From positions 1 to 64,000 of the forward strand of contig CAXRIA010000009.1 in assembly GCA_964230805.1 (NCBI GenBank): a stretch of DNA of 64,000 nt, given 5' to 3'. The notes beneath the pieces are model-generated. The model searched no databases. It had not been told where the DNA came from and saw only the letters and a program-made list of their open reading frames with translations. A program made the position numbers and the translations under genes. Below, one piece after another: positions 1 to 8,902 of the stretch (the first letter of the stretch is position 1; each line of letters starts with the position of its first letter). Source of the stretch: Flavicella sp964230805 (GTDB taxonomy: Bacteria > Bacteroidota > Bacteroidia > Flavobacteriales > Flavobacteriaceae).

Positions 1-1195
1 CGGGAAAGTCAGCAGAGACAAAATTGGTAACATCGCCATTGTTGTTTCCCCAGCTTAGACCACTGAGGTCTGAGGCAAAAGCGGTTGTTCGTGTGGCATC
101 TGCATTGCTTGCGGTAAAATTGTTGTCTAGCGCTATGGTAACGATGACGTCGGTATTGACCGAGCGAGCCACACGTTGGTCTAAGCCAGACAGGTCGTCT
201 CGGAAAATGCCCGCAATATCGTGGTTAAACCGCTCTGCGTGGGTTGCATCTTTGTTCCATATTTCTGTGGTGCCGTCAGAAGCAACATAGTCTTGAGCGG
301 TGGTTTGGTCGATGGTGATGCCGTATTTGATGGCCAGGTAGCTTTCAACACGACGAACCTCTGCTAAAGGCAGATCTCTGTTGTAACCAATAATTTCTGC
401 GATGCGACCGTCAAAAAAACGACCACTAAGGTTACTTGTTTTTCCCTGACGCCCGATGGTAAAGGGAGATCTATTGAGGTTCGAAGTGCTTCGAGCGTAT
501 ATTTCATTTGAAGTCAGAGCAGTCAATGTGATCGCTTGGGTGACATCGGGAGTGGCGGCTCCGTCTAGGGTAAAGCTCTGATCAGTTCCAAAGTCAATAG
601 AAAATCGCATCAGGGCAGATCGTGTACCCAGACTATGATTTCTACTAGCATTGGCACCTCCATAAGCCGAAGACGCATAAAAGTCATATGTGTCAGAACT
701 ATAGGCCAATCCATACCCTCTTCCTGCATAGTTTCCAAAATCAAAAACAAACTTAGGTGATGAGCCAACATCCGGCTTGACAACCGCAAACCAAGTCATG
801 CCGTCTTCCGTACCTGTACCTGAGGAAAAAATATAATCATTATTAAAGTCGAGTACATTGGCTCCGTTAAAATCTACAACGGGGTTAAAATTGATGTTGT
901 CAGTCACATTGTCTCTAAACACCGGAAAATTTATGGACCTTGTGGCATCATGGGCTCGGGCTCCAGAGACATCATCCCAGGATTGGCTGCTTTGCCCATC
1001 TGTCGCAAGGGTGGTTCCTGCCAAATTGCCGTCACTGGGATTTAGATCGGTATATACCCCCTGATTGGCCTTGAGCCAAAGAACCAGATTGGCTGAAACA
1101 TTGGATGGACTCTGGGCAAAGGTCGGTCCGATGAATGCGATCATTAAAAATGTAAAAACTGATAGATGTTTAGAACTGACTGTCTTTCTTGTCAT
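1..1195 (-). CDS. Secreted DUF8202/LamG-like surface protein, 3' end outside window
   Basis: The minus-strand frame is open from an ATG at 1195 to the left edge, about 398 residues, with no stop, so the C-terminus lies outside. It begins with a signal peptide (hydrophobic stretch about residues 11-28 ending in FAQ). Next comes a domain starting 'NLVLWLKANQGV', and further on the motif EVRRVESYLAIKYGITI, which I know from DUF8202 proteins of Bacteroidota: large secreted proteins with concanavalin-like folds that usually end in a type IX secretion or gliding-motility sorting domain. The sorting domain would be off the window. Likely exported to the cell surface; ligand unknown. The family call is fairly sure, the function is not. 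Confidence 0.75.
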   Translation of the reverse strand, partial: MTRKTVSSKHLSVFTFLMIAFIGPTFAQSPSNVSANLVLWLKANQGVYTDLNPSDGNLAGTTLATDGQSSQSWDDVSGARAHDATRSINFPVFRDNVTDNINFNPVVDFNGANVLDFNNDYIFSSGTGTEDGMTWFAVVKPDVGSSPKFVFDFGNYAGRGYGLAYSSDTYDFYASSAYGGANASRNHSLGTRSALMRFSIDFGTDQSFTLDGAATPDVTQAITLTALTSNEIYARSTSNLNRSPFTIGRQGKTSNLSGRFFDGRIAEIIGYNRDLPLAEVRRVESYLAIKYGITIDQTTAQDYVASDGTTEIWNKDATHAERFNHDIAGIFRDDLSGLDQRVARSVNTDVIVTIALDNNFTASNADATRTTAFASDLSGLSWGNNNGDVTNFVSADFP

Positions 1196-1554
1196 TCAAT
1201 CTAAATTAAAAACAAAATTCTTTTTCATTTTAACCTTTTTTAAGCCTATAAATACGTAAAACTATTATTACTTGTATATACAAGTGATCAATTTACAAAA
1301 AAAATAATTAAATATCTCATAATTTTTGATCGAAAAGCGAACAGTAATGAAAAAAATAAAGTCATCCCTATTTTTAAAGTACCTGGTTTTACAACAGCTT
1401 TTTTTAGAAACTTCTAATCGGGTAGCATGAGCTTTAAATATTGACATGGCTAATTTTTCAGACAATAAGTTGCGTTTTGTGGTAATAAATTGTTACTTTT
1501 AACAAGCAAGACAAGCTTTCTCCTAAAAAAGTGTCCTCAATAAATACTACCCCT
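1196..1554. other. AT-rich divergent intergenic region with a 16-bp palindrome
   Basis: The region separates two divergently transcribed exported-protein genes. I see no gene. A perfect 16-bp palindrome (ACTTGTATATACAAGT) at 1270-1285 is the only clear structure and could be an operator. No good TAnnTTTG box was found for either gene. Confidence 0.4.
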
Positions 1555-2028
1555 ATGAAAAGAGCACTAACTTTAACGTGTGCATTACTCGTATCATTTT
1601 TATTACAATCTCAAGAAACCATTGTGTCATCAGGAGGGGAAGGGATGGCTAGTGCAGGAAGTTTTAGCTACAGTTTGGGTCAGGTATTTTACACTTCAAA
1701 TGTTGATAGTGATGGCAGTATGAGTCAGGGCGTACAACAAGTTGTTGAATTAAGTTCCATGAGCAATCCCAAATTGGGTACAGTTAAATTGCAAGCGGTG
1801 ACTTATCCCAATCCAACAGCAGCGTATTTGATACTTACCATTGCAGATCCTAACCTCACCAATTTAAGTTATCGCCTCGCAAATATGCAAGGGAAAGTAC
1901 TTTTACAGGGTTTCATTGATCGTTCAGATACTGAAATAAGTATGCAAGATCAATCTTCAGGTGTTTATGTGTTGCGCGTAAACCAAAACAATATCGAATT
2001 AAAAACCTTTAAAATCATTAAAAAATAA
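1555..2028 (+). CDS. Exported T9SS type A sorting-domain protein
   Basis: A 157-residue protein made mostly of a signal peptide and a type IX secretion C-terminal domain. ATG 1555 is preferred over the in-frame GTG at 1531 because the signal peptide (MKRALTLTCALLVSFLLQSQ) starts there. The segment GGEGMASAGSFSYSLGQVFY is typical of short Bacteroidota exported proteins. The last ~75 residues show the type A sorting signature: YPNPT, then DxxG/K turns, GVYVLRV and the basic end KTFKIIKK. The gene following starts 8 bp after its stop, suggesting co-transcription and perhaps a shared surface structure. Cargo function unknown; the mature part outside the sorting domain is only about 60 residues. 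Confidence 0.8.
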   Translation: MKRALTLTCALLVSFLLQSQETIVSSGGEGMASAGSFSYSLGQVFYTSNVDSDGSMSQGVQQVVELSSMSNPKLGTVKLQAVTYPNPTAAYLILTIADPNLTNLSYRLANMQGKVLLQGFIDRSDTEISMQDQSSGVYVLRVNQNNIELKTFKIIKK

Positions 2029-2036
2029 GAGATCAT

Positions 2037-2867
2037 ATGAAAAGAATTTACACTTTTATTGTGGCTTTCCTACTAAGTGCAGCCAGTTTTAGCCAAGCGC
2101 CAGAAAAGATGAGTTACCAAGCCGTTGTTCGAGATGCAGCAGGAGCATTGGTAAGTGATCAGGCAGTAGGAATGCAAATAAGTATATTGCAAAGCACGGC
2201 AACAGGATCAGCAGTCTATGTAGAGACGCATACACCCACCTCAAACACCAATGGGCTTGTGACGGTTGAAATAGGAACAGGGAGTACTTCAGATGATTTT
2301 AGTGCCATAGATTGGAGCGATGGCCCCTATTTTGTAAAAACAGAGACCGACCTTACTGGGGGTACGAACTATACGATTTCTGGAACAAGCCAATTGATGA
2401 GTGTTCCGTTTGCTTTGCACGCAAAACTAGCCGAAAATGTGTCAGAACCTGTCTATACGATTGGACATTGGCCAGAGCTTGGTGGTTATGTTTTTATGAT
2501 TTCAGCAGATGGCAAGCATGGGTTGGTTGCCGAAACACAAGATCAAGGTCTCGTGTCTTGGTACAATGCGCAAAATACGATATCCAATCCTTCGAGTCAT
2601 TCAGCAGATGGTCAAAATTTTGTAGACTGGAGACTCCCTACAAGGTATGAGTTAGCTCAAATGTATTCTCTGAAGTCAGATATTGAATCTGCTGGGACAT
2701 CATTAGGATCAAAAACTTATTGGTCATCGAACCAAACCGTCTATTCTGTGAATGGTCTCGAAGAAGAAACGGCATGGAGACAAAATTTCGGCACGGGATT
2801 TCAGTATAGCAGTAATTCCTTTAAATTAGAGGATGAATTGTATGTGCGTTCAGTTCGAGCATTCTAA
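2037..2867 (+). CDS. Exported protein with C-terminal DUF1566-like (FGE-type) domain
   Basis: 276 residues. A signal peptide (about residues 1-19, ending FSQ) is followed by the segment APEKMSYQAVVRDAAG, frequent at the N-terminus of secreted Bacteroidota proteins, and a beta-rich domain to about residue 135. The C-terminal ~140 residues (GQNFVDWRLPTRYELAQMY ... TYWSSNQ ... VRSVRAF) match the DUF1566/Lcl C-terminal pattern, a C-type-lectin-like fold. It sits 8 bp after the T9SS protein and probably shares its mRNA. Probable cell-surface or secreted role; no catalytic residues recognised. Confidence 0.7.
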   Translation: MKRIYTFIVAFLLSAASFSQAPEKMSYQAVVRDAAGALVSDQAVGMQISILQSTATGSAVYVETHTPTSNTNGLVTVEIGTGSTSDDFSAIDWSDGPYFVKTETDLTGGTNYTISGTSQLMSVPFALHAKLAENVSEPVYTIGHWPELGGYVFMISADGKHGLVAETQDQGLVSWYNAQNTISNPSSHSADGQNFVDWRLPTRYELAQMYSLKSDIESAGTSLGSKTYWSSNQTVYSVNGLEEETAWRQNFGTGFQYSSNSFKLEDELYVRSVRAF

Positions 2868-3023
2868 GTCAGAAATTTTACAAAGAAAAAAGGCCACTAT
2901 TTGATAACTGTATGTTGCCCTTTATTATTGTGGAGAGTTCTGGAATAATTTTCAGTTTTTCTTTGGTATTTCTTCTGGGAAATACAGAAAACAGCCCTCG
3001 CAGCTCTTATGTCTAAAACCAAC

Positions 3024-3057
3024 AAAGCGCAATCAAGTAAAACTTATTGCGCTTTTT
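3024..3057 (+). terminator. Hairpin terminator downstream of the exported-protein pair
   Basis: A 10-bp perfect stem (AAAGCGCAAT, 3024-3033, with 3046-3055), extended by an AAGT/ACTT inner stem after one bulged C, and ending in a short T run. It lies 160 bp after the plus-strand gene and faces the tmRNA gene, so it could serve either strand. Confidence 0.5.
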
Positions 3058-3065
3058 ATGTGTTC

Positions 3066-3087
3066 AAAACGTAACGAAGTTACGCTT
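3066..3087 (-). terminator. Terminator of the tmRNA gene
   Basis: Reading the minus strand, a 9-bp stem (AAGCGTAAC/GTTACGTTT with one G-U pair) around a TTC loop, just 6 bp after the tmRNA 3' end. Its T-rich side makes a short intrinsic terminator. Confidence 0.55.
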
Positions 3088-3092
3088 GATCG

Positions 3093-3485
3093 TGGAGACG
3101 CCGGGAATCGAACCCGGGTCCAAACAAGCAACCGCAAAGCTTTCTACATGTTTAGTTTTTAATTGATTTTCGATTTGAAACCGCCTAAAAACAGGCTATT
3201 GCAAACGTAGCTTCTTTGATTTCGGAAATGTGTCGAAGCCCACAATTCTTAGGTATGCATTTACGACACCTCTAAATGGAACGCCACATACCAGGGCTTT
3301 CCGGAGATGTATGGCTTGCTCACCTTGTGAGCCGAGGCCTAATCTTACTGTAAATTCAGATTATGCAGCCATAGCGTAGTTTTCTTCGCCGTTTAAAAAA
3401 GTTGAGACAGAGTTTTACGAGGTATGTTTCCTTGCTCGACATGCTTACTTTTTGATTGATCTTGCTGTCAAAACCAGTCGTCCCC
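3093..3485 (-). ncRNA. ssrA: Transfer-messenger RNA (tmRNA)
   Basis: tmRNA rescues stalled ribosomes, acting as both alanine tRNA and mRNA for a degradation tag. The mature 5' end GGGGACG (3485-3479) pairs over seven positions with CGTCTCC at the 3' end (one G-U), followed by discriminator A at 3093; CCA is not encoded. The T-arm (CCCGGGTTCGATTCCCGGC) and the GACTGGTTTTGACAGC start are clear. The tag frame ends NGEENYAMAA then TAA; the resume codon is probably GGC, giving GEENYAMAA. About 393 nt, single-piece type. SmpB is not in the window. Confidence 0.95.
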
Positions 3486-3507
3486 TCACTGCGAGTGATT
3501 GGTGAAA

Positions 3508-3536
3508 CAAAATTAAGAAAATAATGAGCATTTCAA
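3508..3536 (-). promoter_or_regulatory. Promoter of ssrA (TTG-N18-TAATTTTG)
   Basis: On the minus strand a TTG (3536-3534) lies 18 nt before TAATTTTG (3515-3508), fitting the Bacteroidota sigma-ABfr consensus. Transcription would begin about 15 nt before the mature tmRNA 5' end. Confidence 0.6.
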
Positions 3537-3646
3537 TATTTTTTAGCAAAGAAATAAATGGCGCTCTTTTTTCTTTCCGCAAATAATTTTCTTTATTACG
3601 TGCAAAGTAATGACTATCTTGTTCTAGAATTACATACCCCAAATCC

Positions 3647-6226
3647 ATGAACAAATTCCTTTTGCTTTTTTTATGCAGTCTTTTTTCAATGAACGCCCAA
3701 ACCTACCATTGGGAAAGTGTTGTTTTGCCAAATGATGCATTTCTTTACACGGTTCCAACAGCGGAACCTGCGTCATATTGGATACAGACAGGATATACCC
3801 CTTCAGGCTGGTCTACAGCTTCTTCTGGATTTGGCTACGGAGATGGTGATGACACGACGGAGATACCCTCACCCCAGATTTCTGTGTTTATGCGACGTGA
3901 TTTTGAACTGACCAATGTGTCCGACATCAATCGATTGGTACTGGATATGGATTATGATGATGGTTTTGTGGCCTATATAAACGGGGTAGAAGTTGCGAGA
4001 GATTTGGTTTCAGGGTCGCCAGTGCCTTTTGATCAGCCAACCGATGGGTTGCATGAAGCACGCCTTTATCGAGGGCTCGCCCCGGAACGTTTTTTTCTGG
4101 ATACAGACATGCTTGTAAACGGAACAAATACACTCGCCGTGCAAGTACATAACGAGTCTCTGACGTCATCTGACATGACTGCGATCCCTGTACTTTCTGT
4201 AGAAGTGACAGGAGAAACGATTGCTTATAATGATACGCCGTCTTGGTTTGTTGATCCCGATCCAGCGCCATTTAGTTTTGAGTCTTCAAACTTGCCTATC
4301 GTATTTCTTGAAACATCGGGAGGCCAGGAGATTCCAGATGAACCTAAAATTGACGCTACGATGGAGATTGTGGAACGGCCAGATGGCACACGAAATTATG
4401 TTTCTGATAGAACAACATTGGCGTATCAAGATTTTAGCGGTGCAATCAAAATTGAAAGAAGAGGGTCGAGTTCACAAGAGTTTTCTAAAAAACAATATTT
4501 ACTTACGACCTACAATGCACTTCAAGAAAAAGAAAATGTGAATCTGCTCGATATGCCCAAGGAAAATGATTGGATTTTGAGTGGAATTGCCTTTGATACG
4601 ACTTTTGTGCGCGACTATGTGAGTTACAAATTGTCAAATAATATTGGGCAATACGCTGCCAGAGGAAGGTATTGTGAGGTGGTTTTGAACGATGCCTACC
4701 AAGGGATTTATGTGTTGCAAGAAAAATTAAAAGCAGACGATAGTCGGATCGATATTAACAAAATTAAGCAAGTCGATTTAAGCATGCCGAAATTATCGGG
4801 GGGATACATTACAAAAACAGATAAATATTCAGGAAATGAATTGGCATGGACAATGAATAGTTATGGGTGGGGTGCTAACTTTATCCATGTGCATCCCAAG
4901 CCAGATGAAGTGATGTCTGAGCAGGATACCTATATTCAGAATGTTTTTCAAAATTTAGCGAATCAATCTTTGGTACAAAACAATTCGGTTTTGGATGGTT
5001 ATCCTTCTGTGATTGACATTCCTTCTTTTGTAGATTTCATGTTACTGAATGAATTGGCATCGAATCCCGATGGTTATCAATTCAGTACTTTTTTTCATAA
5101 AGACCGCAACGGTAAGTTGCGAGCCGGCCCTGTGTGGGATTTCAATTTGACTTTCGGGAATGATTTGTTTTTTTGGGGATTTGATAGAAGTAAATCAGAT
5201 CTTTGGCAGTTCTCGGTAGACAATAGAGGTGCTACATTTTGGACGGATTTATTTTACGACCCTACTTTCAATTGTTATTTCACAAAAAGGTGGAGTGAAT
5301 TGACACAAGTTGGACAGCCTTTGCACGAAGATCAGATTTTTGATTTGGTGGATGAAACGGTTTCTTTGATTTCAGAGGCTGTGGGACGTCAAGAACAAGT
5401 ATGGGGTGTAGACCTTCAGTTTGAACAGCGCATTGCCAATTTGAAAACATTTGTCACAGAACGTATTCAATGGATGACCAATCAGCTTGGTGGTTTTAGT
5501 GCTTGTGACCAAGTGACAGTGCCTTCTTTGGTAATTTCTAAGATCAATTATCATCCTCAGGTGGCAGTGGGTGAGGATTCAAGTGATTTTGAATTTATTG
5601 AAATCACAAATAATAGCAGTTCGGATGCAGATTTGACGGGTGTCTATATTGGGGGAACTGGACTTGTCTATCAGTTTCCTGCAGGTTATGTAATTCCTGG
5701 AAATGGTGCTGTTTTTTTAACCAATGAAAGTGTTTCTTTTGAGAGCAAATATGGACAAACCTCATTTGATGAGTTCTCAAGAAGTTTGTCGAACAAAGGA
5801 CAAGAAATTGTGTTGTTAGATGGGTACGGAAATTTGATTGATCAAGTTTCGTATGAAGACAGTTTGCCTTGGCCTGAGGAAGCAGATGGAAATGGAGGGT
5901 ACTTGACTCTTGCGGATTTGTCTTCGGATAACAATGTGGCTTCAAACTGGTCTGTGGGGAGTACACTTTCGGTACCGAAAAATTCAAAAGAGAATTTATT
6001 GACCATGTACCCGAACCCAGTTCGTAACTATTTGAACATGTATCTTGCGCATGGCAAACCTATTTTAAGTGTATCAATCTCAGATGCCAAAGGAAAGCTC
6101 ATAAAAATTGTTCAGATTAATCAGAATAGGGTTCAATTAGATTTGGGATACCTTCCAATCGGGGTTTATTTTGTCAAAATTGAAACCAATGATGGGGTAC
6201 TTCACAAAAAAGTGCTACGAAAGTAA
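3647..6226 (+). CDS. CotH kinase family protein with lamin-tail and T9SS sorting domains
   Basis: 859 residues, exported. Order: signal peptide (1-17); a beta-sandwich N-terminal region (to ~200); a CotH domain (~230-600) with YQGIYVLQEKLKADDSRIDI and the metal-binding AGPVWDFNLTFGN; a lamin-tail domain (~625-745, ISKINYHP ... EFIEITNNSS ... PGNGAVFLTN); and a C-terminal type A sorting domain (MYPNPVRNYL ... GVYFVKIE ... KKVLRK). CotH proteins of Bacillus spore coats are atypical protein kinases; whether the surface-exported Bacteroidota members phosphorylate proteins is not established. It starts downstream of the divergent tmRNA gene and has no operon partner. The domain call is firm, the substrate unknown. 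Confidence 0.85.
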   Translation: MNKFLLLFLCSLFSMNAQTYHWESVVLPNDAFLYTVPTAEPASYWIQTGYTPSGWSTASSGFGYGDGDDTTEIPSPQISVFMRRDFELTNVSDINRLVLDMDYDDGFVAYINGVEVARDLVSGSPVPFDQPTDGLHEARLYRGLAPERFFLDTDMLVNGTNTLAVQVHNESLTSSDMTAIPVLSVEVTGETIAYNDTPSWFVDPDPAPFSFESSNLPIVFLETSGGQEIPDEPKIDATMEIVERPDGTRNYVSDRTTLAYQDFSGAIKIERRGSSSQEFSKKQYLLTTYNALQEKENVNLLDMPKENDWILSGIAFDTTFVRDYVSYKLSNNIGQYAARGRYCEVVLNDAYQGIYVLQEKLKADDSRIDINKIKQVDLSMPKLSGGYITKTDKYSGNELAWTMNSYGWGANFIHVHPKPDEVMSEQDTYIQNVFQNLANQSLVQNNSVLDGYPSVIDIPSFVDFMLLNELASNPDGYQFSTFFHKDRNGKLRAGPVWDFNLTFGNDLFFWGFDRSKSDLWQFSVDNRGATFWTDLFYDPTFNCYFTKRWSELTQVGQPLHEDQIFDLVDETVSLISEAVGRQEQVWGVDLQFEQRIANLKTFVTERIQWMTNQLGGFSACDQVTVPSLVISKINYHPQVAVGEDSSDFEFIEITNNSSSDADLTGVYIGGTGLVYQFPAGYVIPGNGAVFLTNESVSFESKYGQTSFDEFSRSLSNKGQEIVLLDGYGNLIDQVSYEDSLPWPEEADGNGGYLTLADLSSDNNVASNWSVGSTLSVPKNSKENLLTMYPNPVRNYLNMYLAHGKPILSVSISDAKGKLIKIVQINQNRVQLDLGYLPIGVYFVKIETNDGVLHKKVLRK

Positions 6227-6290
6227 TCACGAGTTAGTTTTCGAATAAACACGCTGTTTTCAGGTTGAAAAAACACGAATTACACATCAA

Positions 6291-6518
6291 ATGCAAGACG
6301 CGAAAGAAGTATTAAAAACCTTGGCGCACACTCAAATGCCGTATGGAAAATACAAAGGTTATGATTTGATTGATTTGCCCGAACATTACATCGTTTGGTA
6401 CCACGCCAAAGGTTTTCCAAAAGGAAAAATAGGAACACTACTTTCTTTGGTGTATGAATTGAAACTGAATGGACTGGAATATTTGATTCATCAAATAAAA
6501 AAAGATACACCTAAGTGA
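6291..6518 (+). CDS. DUF3820 family small protein
   Basis: 75 residues. The segment MPYGKYKGYDLIDLPEHYIVWY is the hallmark of DUF3820, short proteins also present as domains attached to some nucleases; 'PFGKYKG..' is thought to be a nucleic-acid-associated fold, but its function is unknown. It lies between the CotH gene and the convergent kdsA, only 16 bp from the latter's stop, and probably has its own promoter. Complete for the family. Confidence 0.8.
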   Translation: MQDAKEVLKTLAHTQMPYGKYKGYDLIDLPEHYIVWYHAKGFPKGKIGTLLSLVYELKLNGLEYLIHQIKKDTPK

Positions 6519-6534
6519 TTGATTCTTGCCATTT

Positions 6535-7356
6535 TTAGGGCAAGGTATTGATGGTTTTTCGAATTGCGGTTAGATTGCTAAGGAGTTGCTTTAAATGCTG
6601 CAAGTTTAACATGTTTGCTCCGTCCGATTTTGCATTGGCAGGGTCAAAATGCGTTTCGATAAACAGACCATCGACGCCACAAGCAATTCCTGCTCGCGCA
6701 ATGGTTTCAATCATGTCGGGTCTTCCTCCAGTAACACCGCTGGTTTGATTGGGTTGTTGCAAAGAATGCGTCACATCTAGAATTGTTGGAGCAAAAGTTT
6801 GCATTTCAGGAATTCCTCGGAAATCTACAACCATGTCTTGGTAACCAAACATCGTACCTCTATCCGTAATCCATGCTTTTTCATTTCCTGCGTCTTTCAC
6901 TTTTTGCACGGCGTGTTGCATTGCCGCAGGACTCATGAATTGTCCTTTTTTGAGATTTACCACTTTTCCCGTTTTGGCAGCGGCAACGACCAAATCCGTT
7001 TGTCTTACCAAAAACGCAGGAATTTGAAGAACGTCTACGTAGGCTGCTGCAATAGCAGCATCTTCATTGGTGTGAATGTCTGTGACCGTTGGAATGTCAA
7101 AAGTTTCGGATACTTTGCGCAAAATTTTCAGAGCCTTTTCATCTCCAATACCCGTAAAGCTGTCGATTCTAGATCTATTGGCCTTCTTGAAACTTCCTTT
7201 GAAGATATAGGGTATTTTTAGGTCGTCCGCAATGGAAACAACTTGTTCTGCGATGCGAAGTGCCATAGCTTCTCCTTCAATAGCACAAGGTCCTGCCAAG
7301 AGAAAAAATTGATCACTGTTGGCGTGTTTTATTTTGGGGATTGCGTTTAAATCCAT
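6535..7356 (-). CDS. kdsA: 3-deoxy-8-phosphooctulonate (KDO-8-P) synthase
   Basis: Condenses phosphoenolpyruvate with arabinose 5-phosphate to KDO-8-phosphate, the first committed step of KDO for lipopolysaccharide inner core; cytosolic. 273 residues, a full-length TIM barrel of the DAHP synthase I family: LLAGPCAIEG near the start, FKGSFKKANR, VTDIHTNEDA, DVTHSLQQPNQ and LFIETHFDP are all recognisable. ATG at 7356 is chosen over an upstream in-frame TTG at 7374, because the TTG overlaps the promoter box TATATTTG. Monocistronic, convergent with the DUF3820 gene. Confidence 0.95.
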   Translation of the reverse strand: MDLNAIPKIKHANSDQFFLLAGPCAIEGEAMALRIAEQVVSIADDLKIPYIFKGSFKKANRSRIDSFTGIGDEKALKILRKVSETFDIPTVTDIHTNEDAAIAAAYVDVLQIPAFLVRQTDLVVAAAKTGKVVNLKKGQFMSPAAMQHAVQKVKDAGNEKAWITDRGTMFGYQDMVVDFRGIPEMQTFAPTILDVTHSLQQPNQTSGVTGGRPDMIETIARAGIACGVDGLFIETHFDPANAKSDGANMLNLQHLKQLLSNLTAIRKTINTLP

Positions 7357-7371
7357 GGTATTCTTTTTTGA

Positions 7372-7379
7372 CAAATATA
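7372..7379 (-). promoter_or_regulatory. -7 box of kdsA
   Basis: TATATTTG on the minus strand, 16 nt before the kdsA ATG, a perfect TAnnTTTG. No clear -33 TTG at the usual distance. Confidence 0.45.
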
Positions 7380-7509
7380 CATTTTTAGAAATAGATTTTT
7401 CACACGCTGCTTGAGAAATTATTACTGCGGGTTTTTACTTTAAAAACGAATAAAAATGTTACATTTTTTTTCTAAATTCATACATTTACAAATCCAAATA
7501 ATTGAAAGA

Positions 7510-8871
7510 ATGAATGTACATTTTATAGCCATTGGTGGAAGTGCCATGCACAATCTTGCCTTGGCCTTGCATCAAAAAGGTTATCACGTTACGGGAAGTG
7601 ACGATTCGATATTTAACCCTTCAAAAGCTCGTTTGGAAAGCAAGGGTTTGATGCCTGCTCAATTGGGTTGGTTTCCTGAAAAAATTTCATCCGAGTTGGA
7701 TGCCGTCATTCTCGGAATGCACGCCAAAGAGAACAATCCGGAGTTGCTCGAAGCGCAAGCATTGAATTTGAAAATATACTCTTATCCGGAGTTTTTGTAC
7801 GAGCAGTCAAAAGATAAGACCCGAGTGGTGATTGGAGGATCGCATGGAAAAACGACGATTACTGCGATGATACTTCATGTTATGCATTATCATGACATTG
7901 CGGTAGACTATATGGTGGGTGCGCAATTGGAAGGTTTTGATACCATGGTTCATTTGACAGAAGAGAATGAATTTGTCCTATTGGAAGGTGATGAATACTT
8001 GGCTTCACCTATTGATAGGAGGCCTAAATTTCATTTGTACAAACCCAATATTGCGCTTTTGAGTGGCATTGCGTGGGATCATATCAATGTTTTTCCAACT
8101 TTCGATGAATACAAAGAGCAGTTCCAGATTTTTACGGATTCTTTGACGAATGGTGGAATTATGGTATACAACCAAGAGGATAGGGAGACAGCTGCTGTGG
8201 TTGAGGGTACATTACATCCGATAAAAAAATACCCGTATCAAACCCCAAATTATACAATTGAAAACGGGGTGACTTCTATAGAAACGCCAGAGGGTTTTAT
8301 GCCTTTGGAGATTTTTGGCGTACACAATTTGCAAAATTTAGCAGGAGCCAAGTGGATCTGTCAGCATATGGGTGTGGGCGAGGATGATTTCTATGAAGCG
8401 ATTGCCAGTTTTAAAGGAGCAAGCAAACGACTAGAAAAAATTGTGGAAATAGAAACTACCGTTGTTTTTAAAGATTTTGCACACGCCCCCTCCAAAGTGA
8501 AGGCTACCACAACAGCGGTAAAAAATCAATACAAAAATAGAAAAGTGTTGGCGTGTTTGGAATTGCATACCTATAGTAGTTTGAACGCTTCTTTTTTAGA
8601 ACAGTACAGAGGTGCTTTGGACGCTGCTGATGAGGCCGTTGTTTTTTATTCTCCCGAGGCGGTAGTTATCAAGGAGCTGAAGGAGGTATCAGAACAACAG
8701 ATCAAAGATGCTTTTCAGAGAACAGATTTGAAGGTGTTTACAAACCCTTCTCATTTTCAAAAGTTTTTGTTTTTACATGACATGGACCGCACCGCGCTAC
8801 TATTTATGAGCTCAGGCAATTATGGTGGTTTGGATTTTGATCGCTTTAAAGAAGTGATTTCGGAAAAGTAA
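7510..8871 (+). CDS. mpl: Mpl-like Mur ligase (UDP-MurNAc:murein peptide ligase)
   Basis: 453 residues, the length of E. coli Mpl. Mpl joins UDP-N-acetylmuramate to L-Ala-D-Glu-meso-Dap recovered from cell-wall turnover; cytosolic. Seen: N-terminal nucleotide-binding Rossmann motif (HFIAIGGSAMHNLA), ATP P-loop GGSHGKTT at ~109-116, LLEGDEY, a central HINVF motif and the C-terminal domain with FAHAPSK. The sequence FKDFAHAPSKVKATT fits Mpl better than MurC, but a MurC-like specificity cannot be excluded from sequence alone. ATG 7510 is used; in-frame codons upstream add an atypical extension. Divergent from kdsA, both serving envelope biogenesis. Confidence 0.8.
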   Translation: MNVHFIAIGGSAMHNLALALHQKGYHVTGSDDSIFNPSKARLESKGLMPAQLGWFPEKISSELDAVILGMHAKENNPELLEAQALNLKIYSYPEFLYEQSKDKTRVVIGGSHGKTTITAMILHVMHYHDIAVDYMVGAQLEGFDTMVHLTEENEFVLLEGDEYLASPIDRRPKFHLYKPNIALLSGIAWDHINVFPTFDEYKEQFQIFTDSLTNGGIMVYNQEDRETAAVVEGTLHPIKKYPYQTPNYTIENGVTSIETPEGFMPLEIFGVHNLQNLAGAKWICQHMGVGEDDFYEAIASFKGASKRLEKIVEIETTVVFKDFAHAPSKVKATTTAVKNQYKNRKVLACLELHTYSSLNASFLEQYRGALDAADEAVVFYSPEAVVIKELKEVSEQQIKDAFQRTDLKVFTNPSHFQKFLFLHDMDRTALLFMSSGNYGGLDFDRFKEVISEK

Positions 8872-8902
8872 ATTCCTCTTCAAAAAAAGGCAAATAGGTG
8901 CT

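Noticed and set aside
24..1259. Three plus-strand open frames in the first 1.2 kb
   Set aside because: They lie opposite a continuous minus-strand frame with a signal peptide and DUF8202 motifs, which explains the region.
3093..3654. Open frame on the minus strand upstream of the tmRNA
   Set aside because: It overlaps the tmRNA promoter and 5' end, begins outside the tmRNA and has no recognisable protein features.
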